From positions 62,001-126,000 of the forward strand of contig JAZKEO010000002.1 of the NCBI GenBank assembly GCA_040386975.1: a stretch of DNA of 64,000 nucleotides. The letters run 5' to 3'. This DNA comes from M2408 sp040386975. Lineage in GTDB: Bacteria; Bacteroidota; Bacteroidia; Flavobacteriales_D; Crocinitomicaceae. The notes under the pieces are model-generated. The model did not search any database and was not told the DNA's origin. It saw nothing but the letters and a program-made list of their open reading frames with translations. The translations under genes were made by a program, and so were the position numbers. Shown piece after piece: positions 9,130-17,934 of this stretch (positions are counted from its first letter, which is position 1; every line of letters starts with the position of its first letter).

Positions 9130-10752
9130 ATGATTTCTGTTAACAACCTTTCGCTTCAATTCGGTAAGCGTATCTTATTTGATGATGTAAATTTAAAATT
9201 TGCTGAAGGAAACTGTTATGGTGTGATTGGGGCAAATGGTGCAGGAAAATCAACGTTTTTAAAAATATTGACAGGCGAACAAGATCCAACAAAAGGAAGA
9301 GTTGAGCTTGAGCCAGGAAAAAGAATGGCGGTTTTGAGTCAAGATCACTTTGCTTTTGATAATATTGAAGTATTGAAAACTGTTTTGATGGGACACAAAC
9401 GTCTTTATGAAATCATGGTTGAAAAAGATGCTCTTTACATGAAAGAAGATTTTTCTGAAGCTGATGGAATGAAAGCGTCTGAATTAGAAGGTGAATTTGC
9501 GGACATGGAAGGCTGGAATGCTGAAACAGACGCTGCAAGTTTGTTGAGTAACTTAGGAATTGACGAATCAAAACATTATTTGTTGATGTCTGAATTGTCA
9601 AACGATATAAAAGTGCGTGTTTTGATTGCTCAAGCTTTATTTGGAAATCCTGATTTATTGATTTTAGATGAGCCAACAAATGACTTGGACTTAAAAACAG
9701 TTTCTTGGTTAGAGGATTTTTTACTTGATTTTAAAAACACGGTAATCGTTGTTTCTCACGATAGACACTTTTTGGATACCGTTTGTACGCACATTTGCGA
9801 CATCGATTATTCAAAAATAAATTTATTTACTGGAAATTATTCTTTCTGGTACCAATCTTCACAATTAGCTGCTAGACAACGTTCTGATAAAAACAAAAAA
9901 GCAGAAGAAAAGAAAAAAGAATTGCAAGATTTTATTTCTCGTTTCTCTGCAAATGCTTCGAAATCAAAACAAGCGACAAGTAGAAGAAAATTAATTGAAA
10001 AATTAGATCTAAGTGAAATTCAACCATCTTCAAGACGTTATCCTGGAATTAATTTCATGTCTGAAAGAGACGCTGGAAATCAAATCCTTACGGTTAACAA
10101 TTTGAGTAAAAAGTTTGATGGTAATTATTTATTCAAAGACTTAAATTTCACTTTAAACAAAGGCGATAAGGTTGCTGTGGTTTCAAAAAACTCGGTTGCT
10201 TTAACAGCATTTTTTGAAATTTTATCTGGAAATACAAATCCTGATTCAGGAGATTTCATTTACGGAACAACCATTACAACTGCCTATTTACCAAATGAAA
10301 ATCATTCGTATTTCTCAGATGATGTTTCTTTGATTGATTGGTTGAGACAATACGCTCAAACAGACGAAGAACGCGAAGAAGTAAGTGTTCGTGGATTCCT
10401 AGGACGTATGCTATTTTCTGGTGAAGAAGCTTTAAAAAGTGCAAAAGTATTATCTGGAGGTGAAAAAGTAAGATGTATGCTTTCAAAAGTGATGTTGGCA
10501 AAAGCAAATGTTTTATTGATGGATGAACCTACAAATCACTTGGATTTGGAGTCGATTACAGCTTTAAACAACGGAATGAATGATTTTGCAGGAACAATTA
10601 TTTTCACTTCTCATGATCATGAGTTGGTAAATACGGTTGCTAACCGAATCATTGAAATTACACCAACAGGTTTTATTGACAAAATGATGCCTTACGATGA
10701 CTATTTAGCGGATACAAAAATTGCTTCTTTGCAACAAGAATTGTACGCGTAA
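9130..10752 (+). CDS. ABC-F family ATPase (YbiT/YkpA-like)
   Basis: The 540-residue soluble protein has two ABC domains joined by a charged linker (about residues 245-290) and no membrane segment. ABC-F proteins act on ribosomes. Domain 1 has Walker A GANGAGKS at 34-41 and Walker B LLILDEPTNDLD. Its signature is degenerate, LSNDIKVRV in place of LSGGE. Domain 2 has signature VLSGGEKVRCML and Walker B VLLMDEPTNHLD, but its Walker A is lost (VAVVSKNSVALTAFFEI). From memory the B. subtilis YkpA group also has a degenerate second Walker A, so this is probably a family trait. The exact ribosomal role is not predictable. Confidence 0.9.
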   Translation: MISVNNLSLQFGKRILFDDVNLKFAEGNCYGVIGANGAGKSTFLKILTGEQDPTKGRVELEPGKRMAVLSQDHFAFDNIEVLKTVLMGHKRLYEIMVEKDALYMKEDFSEADGMKASELEGEFADMEGWNAETDAASLLSNLGIDESKHYLLMSELSNDIKVRVLIAQALFGNPDLLILDEPTNDLDLKTVSWLEDFLLDFKNTVIVVSHDRHFLDTVCTHICDIDYSKINLFTGNYSFWYQSSQLAARQRSDKNKKAEEKKKELQDFISRFSANASKSKQATSRRKLIEKLDLSEIQPSSRRYPGINFMSERDAGNQILTVNNLSKKFDGNYLFKDLNFTLNKGDKVAVVSKNSVALTAFFEILSGNTNPDSGDFIYGTTITTAYLPNENHSYFSDDVSLIDWLRQYAQTDEEREEVSVRGFLGRMLFSGEEALKSAKVLSGGEKVRCMLSKVMLAKANVLLMDEPTNHLDLESITALNNGMNDFAGTIIFTSHDHELVNTVANRIIEITPTGFIDKMMPYDDYLADTKIASLQQELYA

Positions 10753-10772
10753 AAAAGATAAAAACAAAATTG

Positions 10773-10809
10773 AAAGCCTCGTAGATGTAATGTTTATGAG
10801 GCTTTTTTT
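10773..10809 (+). terminator. Rho-independent terminator after the ABC-F gene
   Basis: AAAGCCTC and GAGGCTTT form an 8-bp stem around a 17-base loop, followed by a T run. It lies between the convergent ABC-F and uvrA genes. Confidence 0.8.
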
Positions 10810-10827
10810 ATGTGATAAAATAAGTTT

Positions 10828-13605
10828 TTAAATATATTCCCCCGTATAACTTCCTGTAAAGCCAACTAAATCTGTTGGTTTTCCTGTAAAGATAATTTTC
10901 CCACCTTCATTTCCTCCTTCTGGACCAATATCGATAATCCAATCGGCTGCTTTGATGACATCTACATTGTGTTCGATTATAAAAACAGAGTTTCCTGCGT
11001 CGATTAATTTTTGAACTGCAATCAACAATTTTTCAATATCGTAAAAATGCAAACCAGTTGTTGGTTCATCAAAAATAAATAAGGTCGAATTTGCCGAACT
11101 TCCTTTGGCTAGAAAAGATGCCAATTTGATTCGTTGCGCTTCACCGCCACTTAAAGTACTCGAAGCTTGTCCCATTTTTAAATAACCCAAACCAATTTCA
11201 ACCAAAGGTTGGAGTTTAAAGGCAATTTTCTCGTCTAATTTATCTTTTCCTTCCGTGAAAAATTGAAAAGCAGCTTCGATATCCAAGTCTAAAATGTCGG
11301 CAATGTTTTTCCCTCGGTATTCCACTTCAAGTGTTTCTTGTTTGAATCGTTTTCCTTCACAGGTTTCGCACAAAAGATGTACATCTGCCATAAATTGCAT
11401 TCCAATCGTTACTTCGCCTTCACCTTCACACATTTCGCAGCGTCCACCTTCGACATTAAAACTGAAAAATCCCGGTTTGTAGCCACGGGTTTTCGACAAA
11501 GGCAAACGAGAATATAATTCACGAATATCATCGTATGCTTTCACGTAAGTCGCTGGGTTACTTCGCGAAGATTTTCCGATTGGATTTTGATCCACAAATT
11601 CAACTTGTTTGATGGTATTTATATCTCCTTCAAGAGCCGAATAATTCCCTTTCATTTCGGTAAATTGTCCCAAATGATAACGCAATGCTGGATATAAAAT
11701 ACTTTTTACTAAAGTCGATTTCCCCGAACCACTCACTCCTGTGATACACACAAATTGATTTAAAGGAAATTCAACAGTAACATTTTTCATGTTATTTTCC
11801 GTTGCTCCAACTAGTCGAAGTTTGTTATTCGATTTTTTATTATTTGCTCGGTATTCTATGCTTCGCTCACCAGATAAATAATTAGCGGTCAAACTTTTAC
11901 CTTGATTTTTCAATTGAGAATGGTTCCCTTGAAAAACTACTTCCCCACCGTAAACTCCCGCCATCGGGCCAATATCAATGATTTCATCAGCTGAACGCAT
12001 GATTTCTTCTTCGTGCTCAACGATGATGACCGTATTTCCTAAATCACGTAAATTTTTCAAGACGGAAATCAAACGTTTTGTATCTCGTGGATGCAAGCCA
12101 ATACTCGGTTCGTCCAAAATATACATCGAACCAACCAAACTACTTCCCAAAGAAGTTGATAAATTGATACGTTGCGATTCACCTCCAGAAAGTGAATTTG
12201 ATTGACGATTTAAAGTCAAATAATCCAAGCCAACTTCACTTAAAAAGAACAAACGATTCGTTATTTCTGGCATCAAACGTTTTGAAACTTGTGTATCGTG
12301 TTCGTCTAAATTCAAACTTTTAAAAAAAGGTAAAATCTCTTTTAAGGGGCTCAAAACAATGTCTGTAATCGTTTTTCCGCCAACCAAAACGTAGTTTGTA
12401 TCTTTCCGTAAACGCGTTCCTTTGCAATCAGGACAAGAAGTTTTTCCGCGGTAACGCGAAAGCATCACACGGTATTGAATTTTATAGGTTTGACTTTCAA
12501 CAAATTTAAAAAAGGCTGAAATTCCATTTACGGTTTTATTTCCTTCCCATAAAAATTCAATTTCTTCTTTGGTCAAATCAATAATCGGACGGTGAATTGG
12601 AAAATTAAATTTACTCGATTTTAAGATAAAATCATTCAAATATTCTCCCATCGTTTCGCCTTTCCAACAAGCAACTGCTCCTTGATAAACGCTCAAACTC
12701 GTGTCGGGAATAACTAATTTTTGATCAATTCCAATCACAGAACCAAAACCTTCGCAGGTTTTACACGCTCCAAAAGGATTATTGAAAGTGAAAAAATGTT
12801 CACTAGGTTCTGTAAATTCGATTCCGTCTAATTCAAAGCGATTATTGAACTCAAATTCCTCATTTGTATCAGGAAAAAATAATTGACATGTTCCATTTCC
12901 TTCAGCAAAAGCAAGCGAAACGGAGTCACTTAAACGGGAATCAAAATCACTCAATTCATCATCCTCCTCTTTGGAAACTTTTATTCTATCAATTAAAACT
13001 TTGGCAATAGAATATTTTTTTGATTCAATTTCTTTGTCGTCTAAGTCAAAAACCTCATTTTCAATCAATAAACGCACATAACCTTGATCTTTCAAGAGCG
13101 AAATTTGGCGCTCAAAACCATATTTTTCAAAACTTGTGATTGGAGCCAAAATATACACTTTTGTTCCCTCCTCTTGCTTTTTGATGAAGTTGATGACATC
13201 CGTTACGCTGTGTTTTTTGACTTCATTCCCTGAGATTGGAGAATAGGTTTTACCAATTCGTGCATATAATAATTTGAGGTAATCGTAAATTTCAGTAACT
13301 GTTCCAACTGTCGAACGAGGATTGGAAGAAATCACTTTTTGTTCGATAGCAATTGCAGGAGAAATCCCTTTGATGAAATCCGTTTCAGGTTTATCTAATT
13401 TCCCTAAAAATTGACGCGCATATGACGATAAACTTTCCACATACCTACGTTGACCTTCAGCATAAAGCGTATCAAAAGCTAAAGATGATTTTCCAGAACC
13501 TGACAAACCTGTGATAACAGTTATTTTTCCGTGTTGAATTTTTACATCAATGTTCTTCAAATTGTGCACACGAGCACCTTTTATATGTATGAATTTTTCT
13601 TGCAT
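10828..13605 (-). CDS. uvrA: Excinuclease ABC subunit A
   Basis: The 925-residue product is full-length UvrA, the damage-sensing ATPase of nucleotide excision repair. Walker A GLSGSGKS at 33-40 is followed by AEGQRRYVESLSSYARQFLG. There are zinc-binding Cys pairs CKTCEGFG and CPDCKGTRL in the first half and CEMCEGEGE and CETCEGKRF in the second. The ABC signatures are NSLSGGESQRINLS and STLSGGEAQRIKLA, with a second Walker A GVSGSGKST. All key residues are present. The start codon lies 18 bases downstream of a lipoprotein gene, so the two may be co-transcribed, although no functional link is evident. Confidence 0.97.
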   Translation of the reverse strand: MQEKFIHIKGARVHNLKNIDVKIQHGKITVITGLSGSGKSSLAFDTLYAEGQRRYVESLSSYARQFLGKLDKPETDFIKGISPAIAIEQKVISSNPRSTVGTVTEIYDYLKLLYARIGKTYSPISGNEVKKHSVTDVINFIKKQEEGTKVYILAPITSFEKYGFERQISLLKDQGYVRLLIENEVFDLDDKEIESKKYSIAKVLIDRIKVSKEEDDELSDFDSRLSDSVSLAFAEGNGTCQLFFPDTNEEFEFNNRFELDGIEFTEPSEHFFTFNNPFGACKTCEGFGSVIGIDQKLVIPDTSLSVYQGAVACWKGETMGEYLNDFILKSSKFNFPIHRPIIDLTKEEIEFLWEGNKTVNGISAFFKFVESQTYKIQYRVMLSRYRGKTSCPDCKGTRLRKDTNYVLVGGKTITDIVLSPLKEILPFFKSLNLDEHDTQVSKRLMPEITNRLFFLSEVGLDYLTLNRQSNSLSGGESQRINLSTSLGSSLVGSMYILDEPSIGLHPRDTKRLISVLKNLRDLGNTVIIVEHEEEIMRSADEIIDIGPMAGVYGGEVVFQGNHSQLKNQGKSLTANYLSGERSIEYRANNKKSNNKLRLVGATENNMKNVTVEFPLNQFVCITGVSGSGKSTLVKSILYPALRYHLGQFTEMKGNYSALEGDINTIKQVEFVDQNPIGKSSRSNPATYVKAYDDIRELYSRLPLSKTRGYKPGFFSFNVEGGRCEMCEGEGEVTIGMQFMADVHLLCETCEGKRFKQETLEVEYRGKNIADILDLDIEAAFQFFTEGKDKLDEKIAFKLQPLVEIGLGYLKMGQASSTLSGGEAQRIKLASFLAKGSSANSTLFIFDEPTTGLHFYDIEKLLIAVQKLIDAGNSVFIIEHNVDVIKAADWIIDIGPEGGNEGGKIIFTGKPTDLVGFTGSYTGEYI

Positions 13606-13623
13606 TCTTAAAAGAAAGTTTTT

Positions 13624-14529
13624 CTAACGGTTTCTTGTTTCTACAAATCTCAAATAGGGATCTAAAATCACCGCTACTTTATTCGTTTTAAATGAATTAT
13701 CTTCATTTCTACTGGAAAATTGATATTCGACATAATAATTTGTCAAAACATTTTTTTCATCATACACTTCATCCATTTTTTCAACTTTTTCGTCCAAGTA
13801 ATTTCTACTTTGACCTTGTATATAAATCCTTACAAATTCAATAATCAACTCACTTTTATCTAAAGTATTGATTTTATTTGCTGTTTTCATCACGGTAAGC
13901 ATAAAAGTTTGAAATTCTTCTTTGTCTTTTCCTTCCAAACGTTCTAAATATTGTCCGTAAAAGTCATAAAAAGCTTTTTCGGCTTCATCTAGTTCCATGT
14001 GTGGATACAAAAATGATTGCTTGAATTTATAACAGGTATAAAAATCAATTAATTTTCTGTCGATCATTCCCGATTCAAGAATTTTTACCGTGTTTATTTT
14101 ATTAGCTTGATCACAGTAAATTTCTGCATGAAATGTTTCCCAAATTGAATCTCTTTCGACAGCAAAAACATGGTTTTCAATGTAATAAATCGAACTCGTA
14201 TCGTTGTAAATGATGTTTTTTTGATTTGCTATGCGTTCTTCGAGTTTTTTGTCGATTCTACCTTGTTGTTCTAGTAGGTATTTTTTTTCATACAAGGAAT
14301 CTAACACAAAAAAAGATGCTGGTTTTAATGCTTTTACTTCTCCAAAACCGTAACTTTTGTATTTTAAGTTTTGACTCTCAAAATCCTTTGTCATTTGATT
14401 AACAATTACTTGTTTTCTTTCCTTTTCTTTATCAATTGGCGTTTTAATCGGTGTATATTTTAATCCGCAGGAAAATAAAAAAAAGAGCAAAAAAACACTA
14501 AAAGTTACCTTTGATTTAAAAAAATGCAT
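13624..14529 (-). CDS. Hypothetical lipoprotein upstream of uvrA
   Basis: The 301-residue product has a type II signal peptide with lipobox LFSC and lipidation Cys21 (LFFLFSCGLKY). The mature part is hydrophilic and mostly helical, with no motif I recognise. It should be anchored in the cell envelope. It is directly upstream of uvrA (18 bases) on the same strand. Its own upstream region holds no clear promoter. Confidence 0.6.
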   Translation of the reverse strand: MHFFKSKVTFSVFLLFFLFSCGLKYTPIKTPIDKEKERKQVIVNQMTKDFESQNLKYKSYGFGEVKALKPASFFVLDSLYEKKYLLEQQGRIDKKLEERIANQKNIIYNDTSSIYYIENHVFAVERDSIWETFHAEIYCDQANKINTVKILESGMIDRKLIDFYTCYKFKQSFLYPHMELDEAEKAFYDFYGQYLERLEGKDKEEFQTFMLTVMKTANKINTLDKSELIIEFVRIYIQGQSRNYLDEKVEKMDEVYDEKNVLTNYYVEYQFSSRNEDNSFKTNKVAVILDPYLRFVETRNR

Positions 14530-14785
14530 AGCTGAAAATAATTGTATATGTTCACTTTACGTAAAAGTATAATTTTTTTCAATGCTAAGGTCAAATTTGC
14601 AAAATAATTGATTGTTTTGGAACGAGAAAATTAGAACTATTTGGAACGGAAAGATTGCAAAGTCTTCGCAAAGTTCGCCAAGAAATCATAATTACTAACT
14701 TTTTCTCTCGCAAAGACGCTAAGTCGCTTTAAAATATAATTGACAAAAACTCTTCACTTTTCACTCTTAGTTCTTCACTTTCTGT
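14530..14785. other. Intergenic repeat-rich stretch
   Basis: No ORF is supported here. It contains a CTCGCAAAGACGC motif near 14712, which recurs inverted near 29430, and an AGTGAARAGTGAA-type tract (reverse) near 14750-14780. Such short repeats are scattered in other gaps of this window. Confidence 0.4.
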
Positions 14786-15823
14786 TCACAGCTCATAACT
14801 ATTTTTAAAGCTTCCACCCCACTCCAAAACCGTAAATCCATCTCGTTTTACAGAGTTGACTTTTAAAGGTTTAGCGACAAAATCTGTTGCAACTTTTGGA
14901 TTTTCTTGAAACAAAACATAGACTCTTCTTAAATTATCTGGTTTTGGAGAAATTTCTAAATCTCCAATTACTGAGCAATTATCGTCAATAAAAAATTGGA
15001 CTTGAACATTTTTTGATGAAATAAATTTCGGACACCAGTAGGTAATGAAATCTGTTTTTTCTCGTGAATTAAATCCTAGATTTGTCAGTTCTTTTTCAAA
15101 ATATGCCACTAAATCTTTTCCTTGAATAATCTCGTTTGAACTTGCAAGATTTTGACTCAAATCACTCATGCTTTGCTTTGCTTCCCAAAATAAATAAGGA
15201 AATTCGTTTCCATTTTTATCAATCAAATTTCCGTTTTGACTTGTTTTCATTTTCCATGAATGATCGCTTGGAAGTTGTGGATAGGTGAAAGTTAAATATC
15301 CTTTAGCTTTTAAATTGATGATAAAATCAATCGCATTTTCGCTGTAAGCATAGATGACTGGCTTATCAACCATAATCTCATATTCTTTGCTTTTTAAAGG
15401 CAAATACACTTCAATTTCCACTTTATGCTGACTTTGCAATTTATAGTTTTCAAAAAATATTTCTTCTAATAAGGTAAATTTTTGTGCACTTGATTTTTCT
15501 TGAAAAAATAAAAAAGTGATAGAAGTATCTAAAAGGATTTCAAAAGTTCCATCGTTATTTATTCTCTTCAATTCACTTTTTTCTGACTTAAAATAAGCCG
15601 AATGGACAGAATCACACAACACAAATTCTGAAGAATATGGTTCCATCTGAACTTCATAAAATACTTTGCCAAAAACCTTACATTTTCCTTTAGGAATGGA
15701 TTTATCTTCCACATCAGAAAGAACTTTTACTTGCTGAAAAATCCCTTTTTGAATTTCTATTTTGTCTTTGGAAAAAGTTAAAAAACTCAATCCAATAAAC
15801 ATGCTTATTAATATCTTCTTCAT
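14786..15823 (-). CDS. Secreted KPVIYxY/KTDFITYW family protein, paralog 4 of 4
   Basis: The 345-residue product has a signal peptide (MKKILISMFIGLSFLTFS). The short region IPKGKCKVFGKVFYEVQ looks like a carboxypeptidase-regulatory-type strand pair. The shared core then follows: VDKPVIYAYSENAIDF, YLTFTYPQLPSDHSW, EFPYLFWEAKQS, EKTDFITYWCPKF, ISPKPDNLRRVYVLF and FTVLEWGGSF. It is the last gene of a four-gene array on this strand. I recall similar KPVIYLYP-containing proteins of unknown function in other bacteria, but no named activity. This copy has diverged most in the N-terminal half. It is intact and probably periplasmic or surface located. Confidence 0.7.
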   Translation of the reverse strand: MKKILISMFIGLSFLTFSKDKIEIQKGIFQQVKVLSDVEDKSIPKGKCKVFGKVFYEVQMEPYSSEFVLCDSVHSAYFKSEKSELKRINNDGTFEILLDTSITFLFFQEKSSAQKFTLLEEIFFENYKLQSQHKVEIEVYLPLKSKEYEIMVDKPVIYAYSENAIDFIINLKAKGYLTFTYPQLPSDHSWKMKTSQNGNLIDKNGNEFPYLFWEAKQSMSDLSQNLASSNEIIQGKDLVAYFEKELTNLGFNSREKTDFITYWCPKFISSKNVQVQFFIDDNCSVIGDLEISPKPDNLRRVYVLFQENPKVATDFVAKPLKVNSVKRDGFTVLEWGGSFKNSYEL

Positions 15824-15843
15824 AATTTTAAATTTATTTTTTC

Positions 15844-16914
15844 TTACTCATTATGTTCCATTTTTGGCTTCAAATCCTCTTTTATAGGCACTTCAACCCC
15901 TCCCCAATCTACTATGTAAAAACCATTACGTTCCATTTTTTTTAAGTTTTGTGAACGAGTTTGTAAATTAGAATTATTTTCAAGTCCTGAAAAAAGCATG
16001 TAAATACGATTTACTTTTGTTGGCTTTGGCTCAATTTGATAAGTTGCAAATTGTTCACATTCTTCATCTTGTAAAAATTGAATCAAATATAAATCTTTCT
16101 TTTGCATCTGAGGAAGCCAAAAAGTGATGAAATCCGTTTTTTCTGTCGAATTTAAACCCAAGTTCGTCAAAGTAGTATCAAAGAAATTTAGCAAATCATT
16201 TTTTGCAACAATTTCTCCTGGGAAAGCTTTTGGAATAGGCAAGTTTTTCACTGAAGCAGCTCCATCAGTTCCATAACGATAAAAAAAGAATTTTATATCA
16301 TTTTGAACACTCTCCCAAAACAAATAAGGATAGGTATTACCTGAATATACTTCACTCATGACATTGTTTTTCAAAGTCATATTCCATGAGTGAAATTTAT
16401 CTCCCATTTTATTTTCTGGGAAAGAAACATGTTCAATTAATTTTGGATATGAAAACACCAATTCACCTCTTGGTTTCAAATATAAGTAAAAACTTAAATC
16501 TTTGTCTGAATAACAATAAATAACTGGTTTTTTTACTTCAAAATGTTGTTCTTCTTGTTCTTGAATTAAAAAAATCTTGATTTTGATGCGATGTTGACTC
16601 AAAAACTTGTAATCTTCTAAATAGGTATCTCGAAAAAATGTTTTACCGAAATTTAAATATGTAATTTTAATCGAATTTTTGATTTTAAATGAACCATCAA
16701 GCTGATTTTTCATGCTTTTACTTCCAGAAATAATTGTCACATCATTTAAAATCTCTTTTGTATAATAGTCATAAACCGTACCTTGAATGATGTATTTTCC
16801 TTTTGGTATATTGACATCTTTTGTATCGGAAATGATTTCATAATTTGCCCTCAATTCTTTCGAGAAAGAGCTTAAACTCAGAAATAAAAATGCTATTAGA
16901 GCTATATTTTTCAT
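15844..16914 (-). CDS. Secreted KPVIYxY/KTDFITYW family protein, paralog 3 of 4
   Basis: The 356-residue product has a signal peptide (MKNIALIAFLFLSLSSFS). A CarboxypepD_reg-like start follows (IPKGKYIIQGTVYDYYTKEIL, then LDGSFKIKN). The shared core is KKPVIYCYSDKDLSF, ELVFSYPKL, YPYLFWESVQ, EKTDFITFWLPQM, QFATYQIEPKP, RIYMLFSG and FYIVDWGGVEV. It carries a short hydrophilic tail missing in its sisters. The start ATG overlaps the stop of the previous paralog by one base (16914), so translation is probably coupled. Function is unknown. Confidence 0.7.
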   Translation of the reverse strand: MKNIALIAFLFLSLSSFSKELRANYEIISDTKDVNIPKGKYIIQGTVYDYYTKEILNDVTIISGSKSMKNQLDGSFKIKNSIKITYLNFGKTFFRDTYLEDYKFLSQHRIKIKIFLIQEQEEQHFEVKKPVIYCYSDKDLSFYLYLKPRGELVFSYPKLIEHVSFPENKMGDKFHSWNMTLKNNVMSEVYSGNTYPYLFWESVQNDIKFFFYRYGTDGAASVKNLPIPKAFPGEIVAKNDLLNFFDTTLTNLGLNSTEKTDFITFWLPQMQKKDLYLIQFLQDEECEQFATYQIEPKPTKVNRIYMLFSGLENNSNLQTRSQNLKKMERNGFYIVDWGGVEVPIKEDLKPKMEHNE

Positions 16915-17918
16915 TAGTTATTATTTGATTCTTCAATTATAATATTTTCGTACGAATATTCAATTCCTCCCCATTCCAAAAGTTGGAAACCGCTTCTATC
17001 GAAAGGTTTTAAGATCTGACTTTTACATTGAATTTCACTTGGATAATGATTTACTCCACTATAAACAAGATACAAACGATTAAAATTAATTGGTTTTGGA
17101 GAAACTTCATAGCTGGCAAATTGTTCACAAGCATCTTGAACTAAAAACTGAACAAAACAAAACTCATGTTGAACCAATCTTGGTCCCCAATACGTTATGA
17201 AATCCGTTTTTTCTGTTGCATTTAAATTCAATAAAGTCAAACTTGAATCCAAAAAATGTACGACATCTTTTTTTCTTACAATTTGTGCAGTATAAACGTT
17301 TTTTTCTTTTGCCAAATTGATAAATAAATTCTGTTTTGCTTCCCAAAATAAATACGGAAACTCTTCTCCCGAATTGGAAATTAAATTTCCATTTGCACTT
17401 GTTTTCATCTTCCATATATTACTTGAATGAAGTTGAGGATAGCTAAACGTTAATTCTCCTTTGCTTTTTAATTTAAGTTCAAAATTGATTTCAGTATCAT
17501 TGTAAGCATAAATCACAGGTTTTTCTTCGCGGATTTGAGGACTTCTATCCTCCTCGTTCATGTAAATTTCAACCTTAATTCGGTGTTGCGATTTCAGTTC
17601 ATAATTTTCAAAATACCCTCCTTGATAGTTTTCCTTCAAAAATTGAACCCAACCATCATTTGTTTTAAGCTGTAACTTAAAAACGCCTTTTTTCATGTTG
17701 TAATCAACTCCCGTTTGAAGATGAATTTGAAAGGATTTGATTGAACGCTTAGATTTTACATGCAACACTTTTCCTTCTAAAACATAATGATCTTTGGGGA
17801 TACTTGCATCAAATTCATCTGATATTACTTTATAAGCATCTGATTCTTTGTTTTTTTCCTCAGCCAAAGTAAACTGTGAAATAAACAGGATTAAAATAAA
17901 AAAAATGATATTTTTCAT
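16914..17918 (-). CDS. Secreted KPVIYxY/KTDFITYW family protein, paralog 2 of 4
   Basis: An open frame reaches 17945, but that start would overlap the upstream paralog and puts basic residues before the signal peptide. The ATG at 17918 gives MKNIIFFILILFISQFTLAE and a 16-base gap, so I chose it (334 residues). The N-terminal part IPKDHYVLEGKVLHVKSKRSI resembles a carboxypeptidase-regulatory-like domain, followed by YELKSQHRIKVEIYM. The core has EEKPVIYAYNDTEINF, ELTFSYPQLHSSNIW, EFPYLFWEAKQN, EKTDFITYWGPRL, CEQFASYEVSPKP and FQLLEWGGIEY. It is closest by eye to paralog 1. Confidence 0.7.
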   Translation of the reverse strand: MKNIIFFILILFISQFTLAEEKNKESDAYKVISDEFDASIPKDHYVLEGKVLHVKSKRSIKSFQIHLQTGVDYNMKKGVFKLQLKTNDGWVQFLKENYQGGYFENYELKSQHRIKVEIYMNEEDRSPQIREEKPVIYAYNDTEINFELKLKSKGELTFSYPQLHSSNIWKMKTSANGNLISNSGEEFPYLFWEAKQNLFINLAKEKNVYTAQIVRKKDVVHFLDSSLTLLNLNATEKTDFITYWGPRLVQHEFCFVQFLVQDACEQFASYEVSPKPINFNRLYLVYSGVNHYPSEIQCKSQILKPFDRSGFQLLEWGGIEYSYENIIIEESNNN

Positions 17919-17934
17919 AAGTCTAAGTTTTAAA

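Noticed and set aside
10274..10507. Reverse-strand ORF inside the ABC-F gene
   Set aside because: It lies fully within a well-supported gene and has shadow-like composition.
9130..10752. Lost second Walker A as evidence of a dead or novel ABC protein
   Set aside because: This is, as I recall, a common trait of the YbiT/YkpA ABC-F group, so it is not new by itself.
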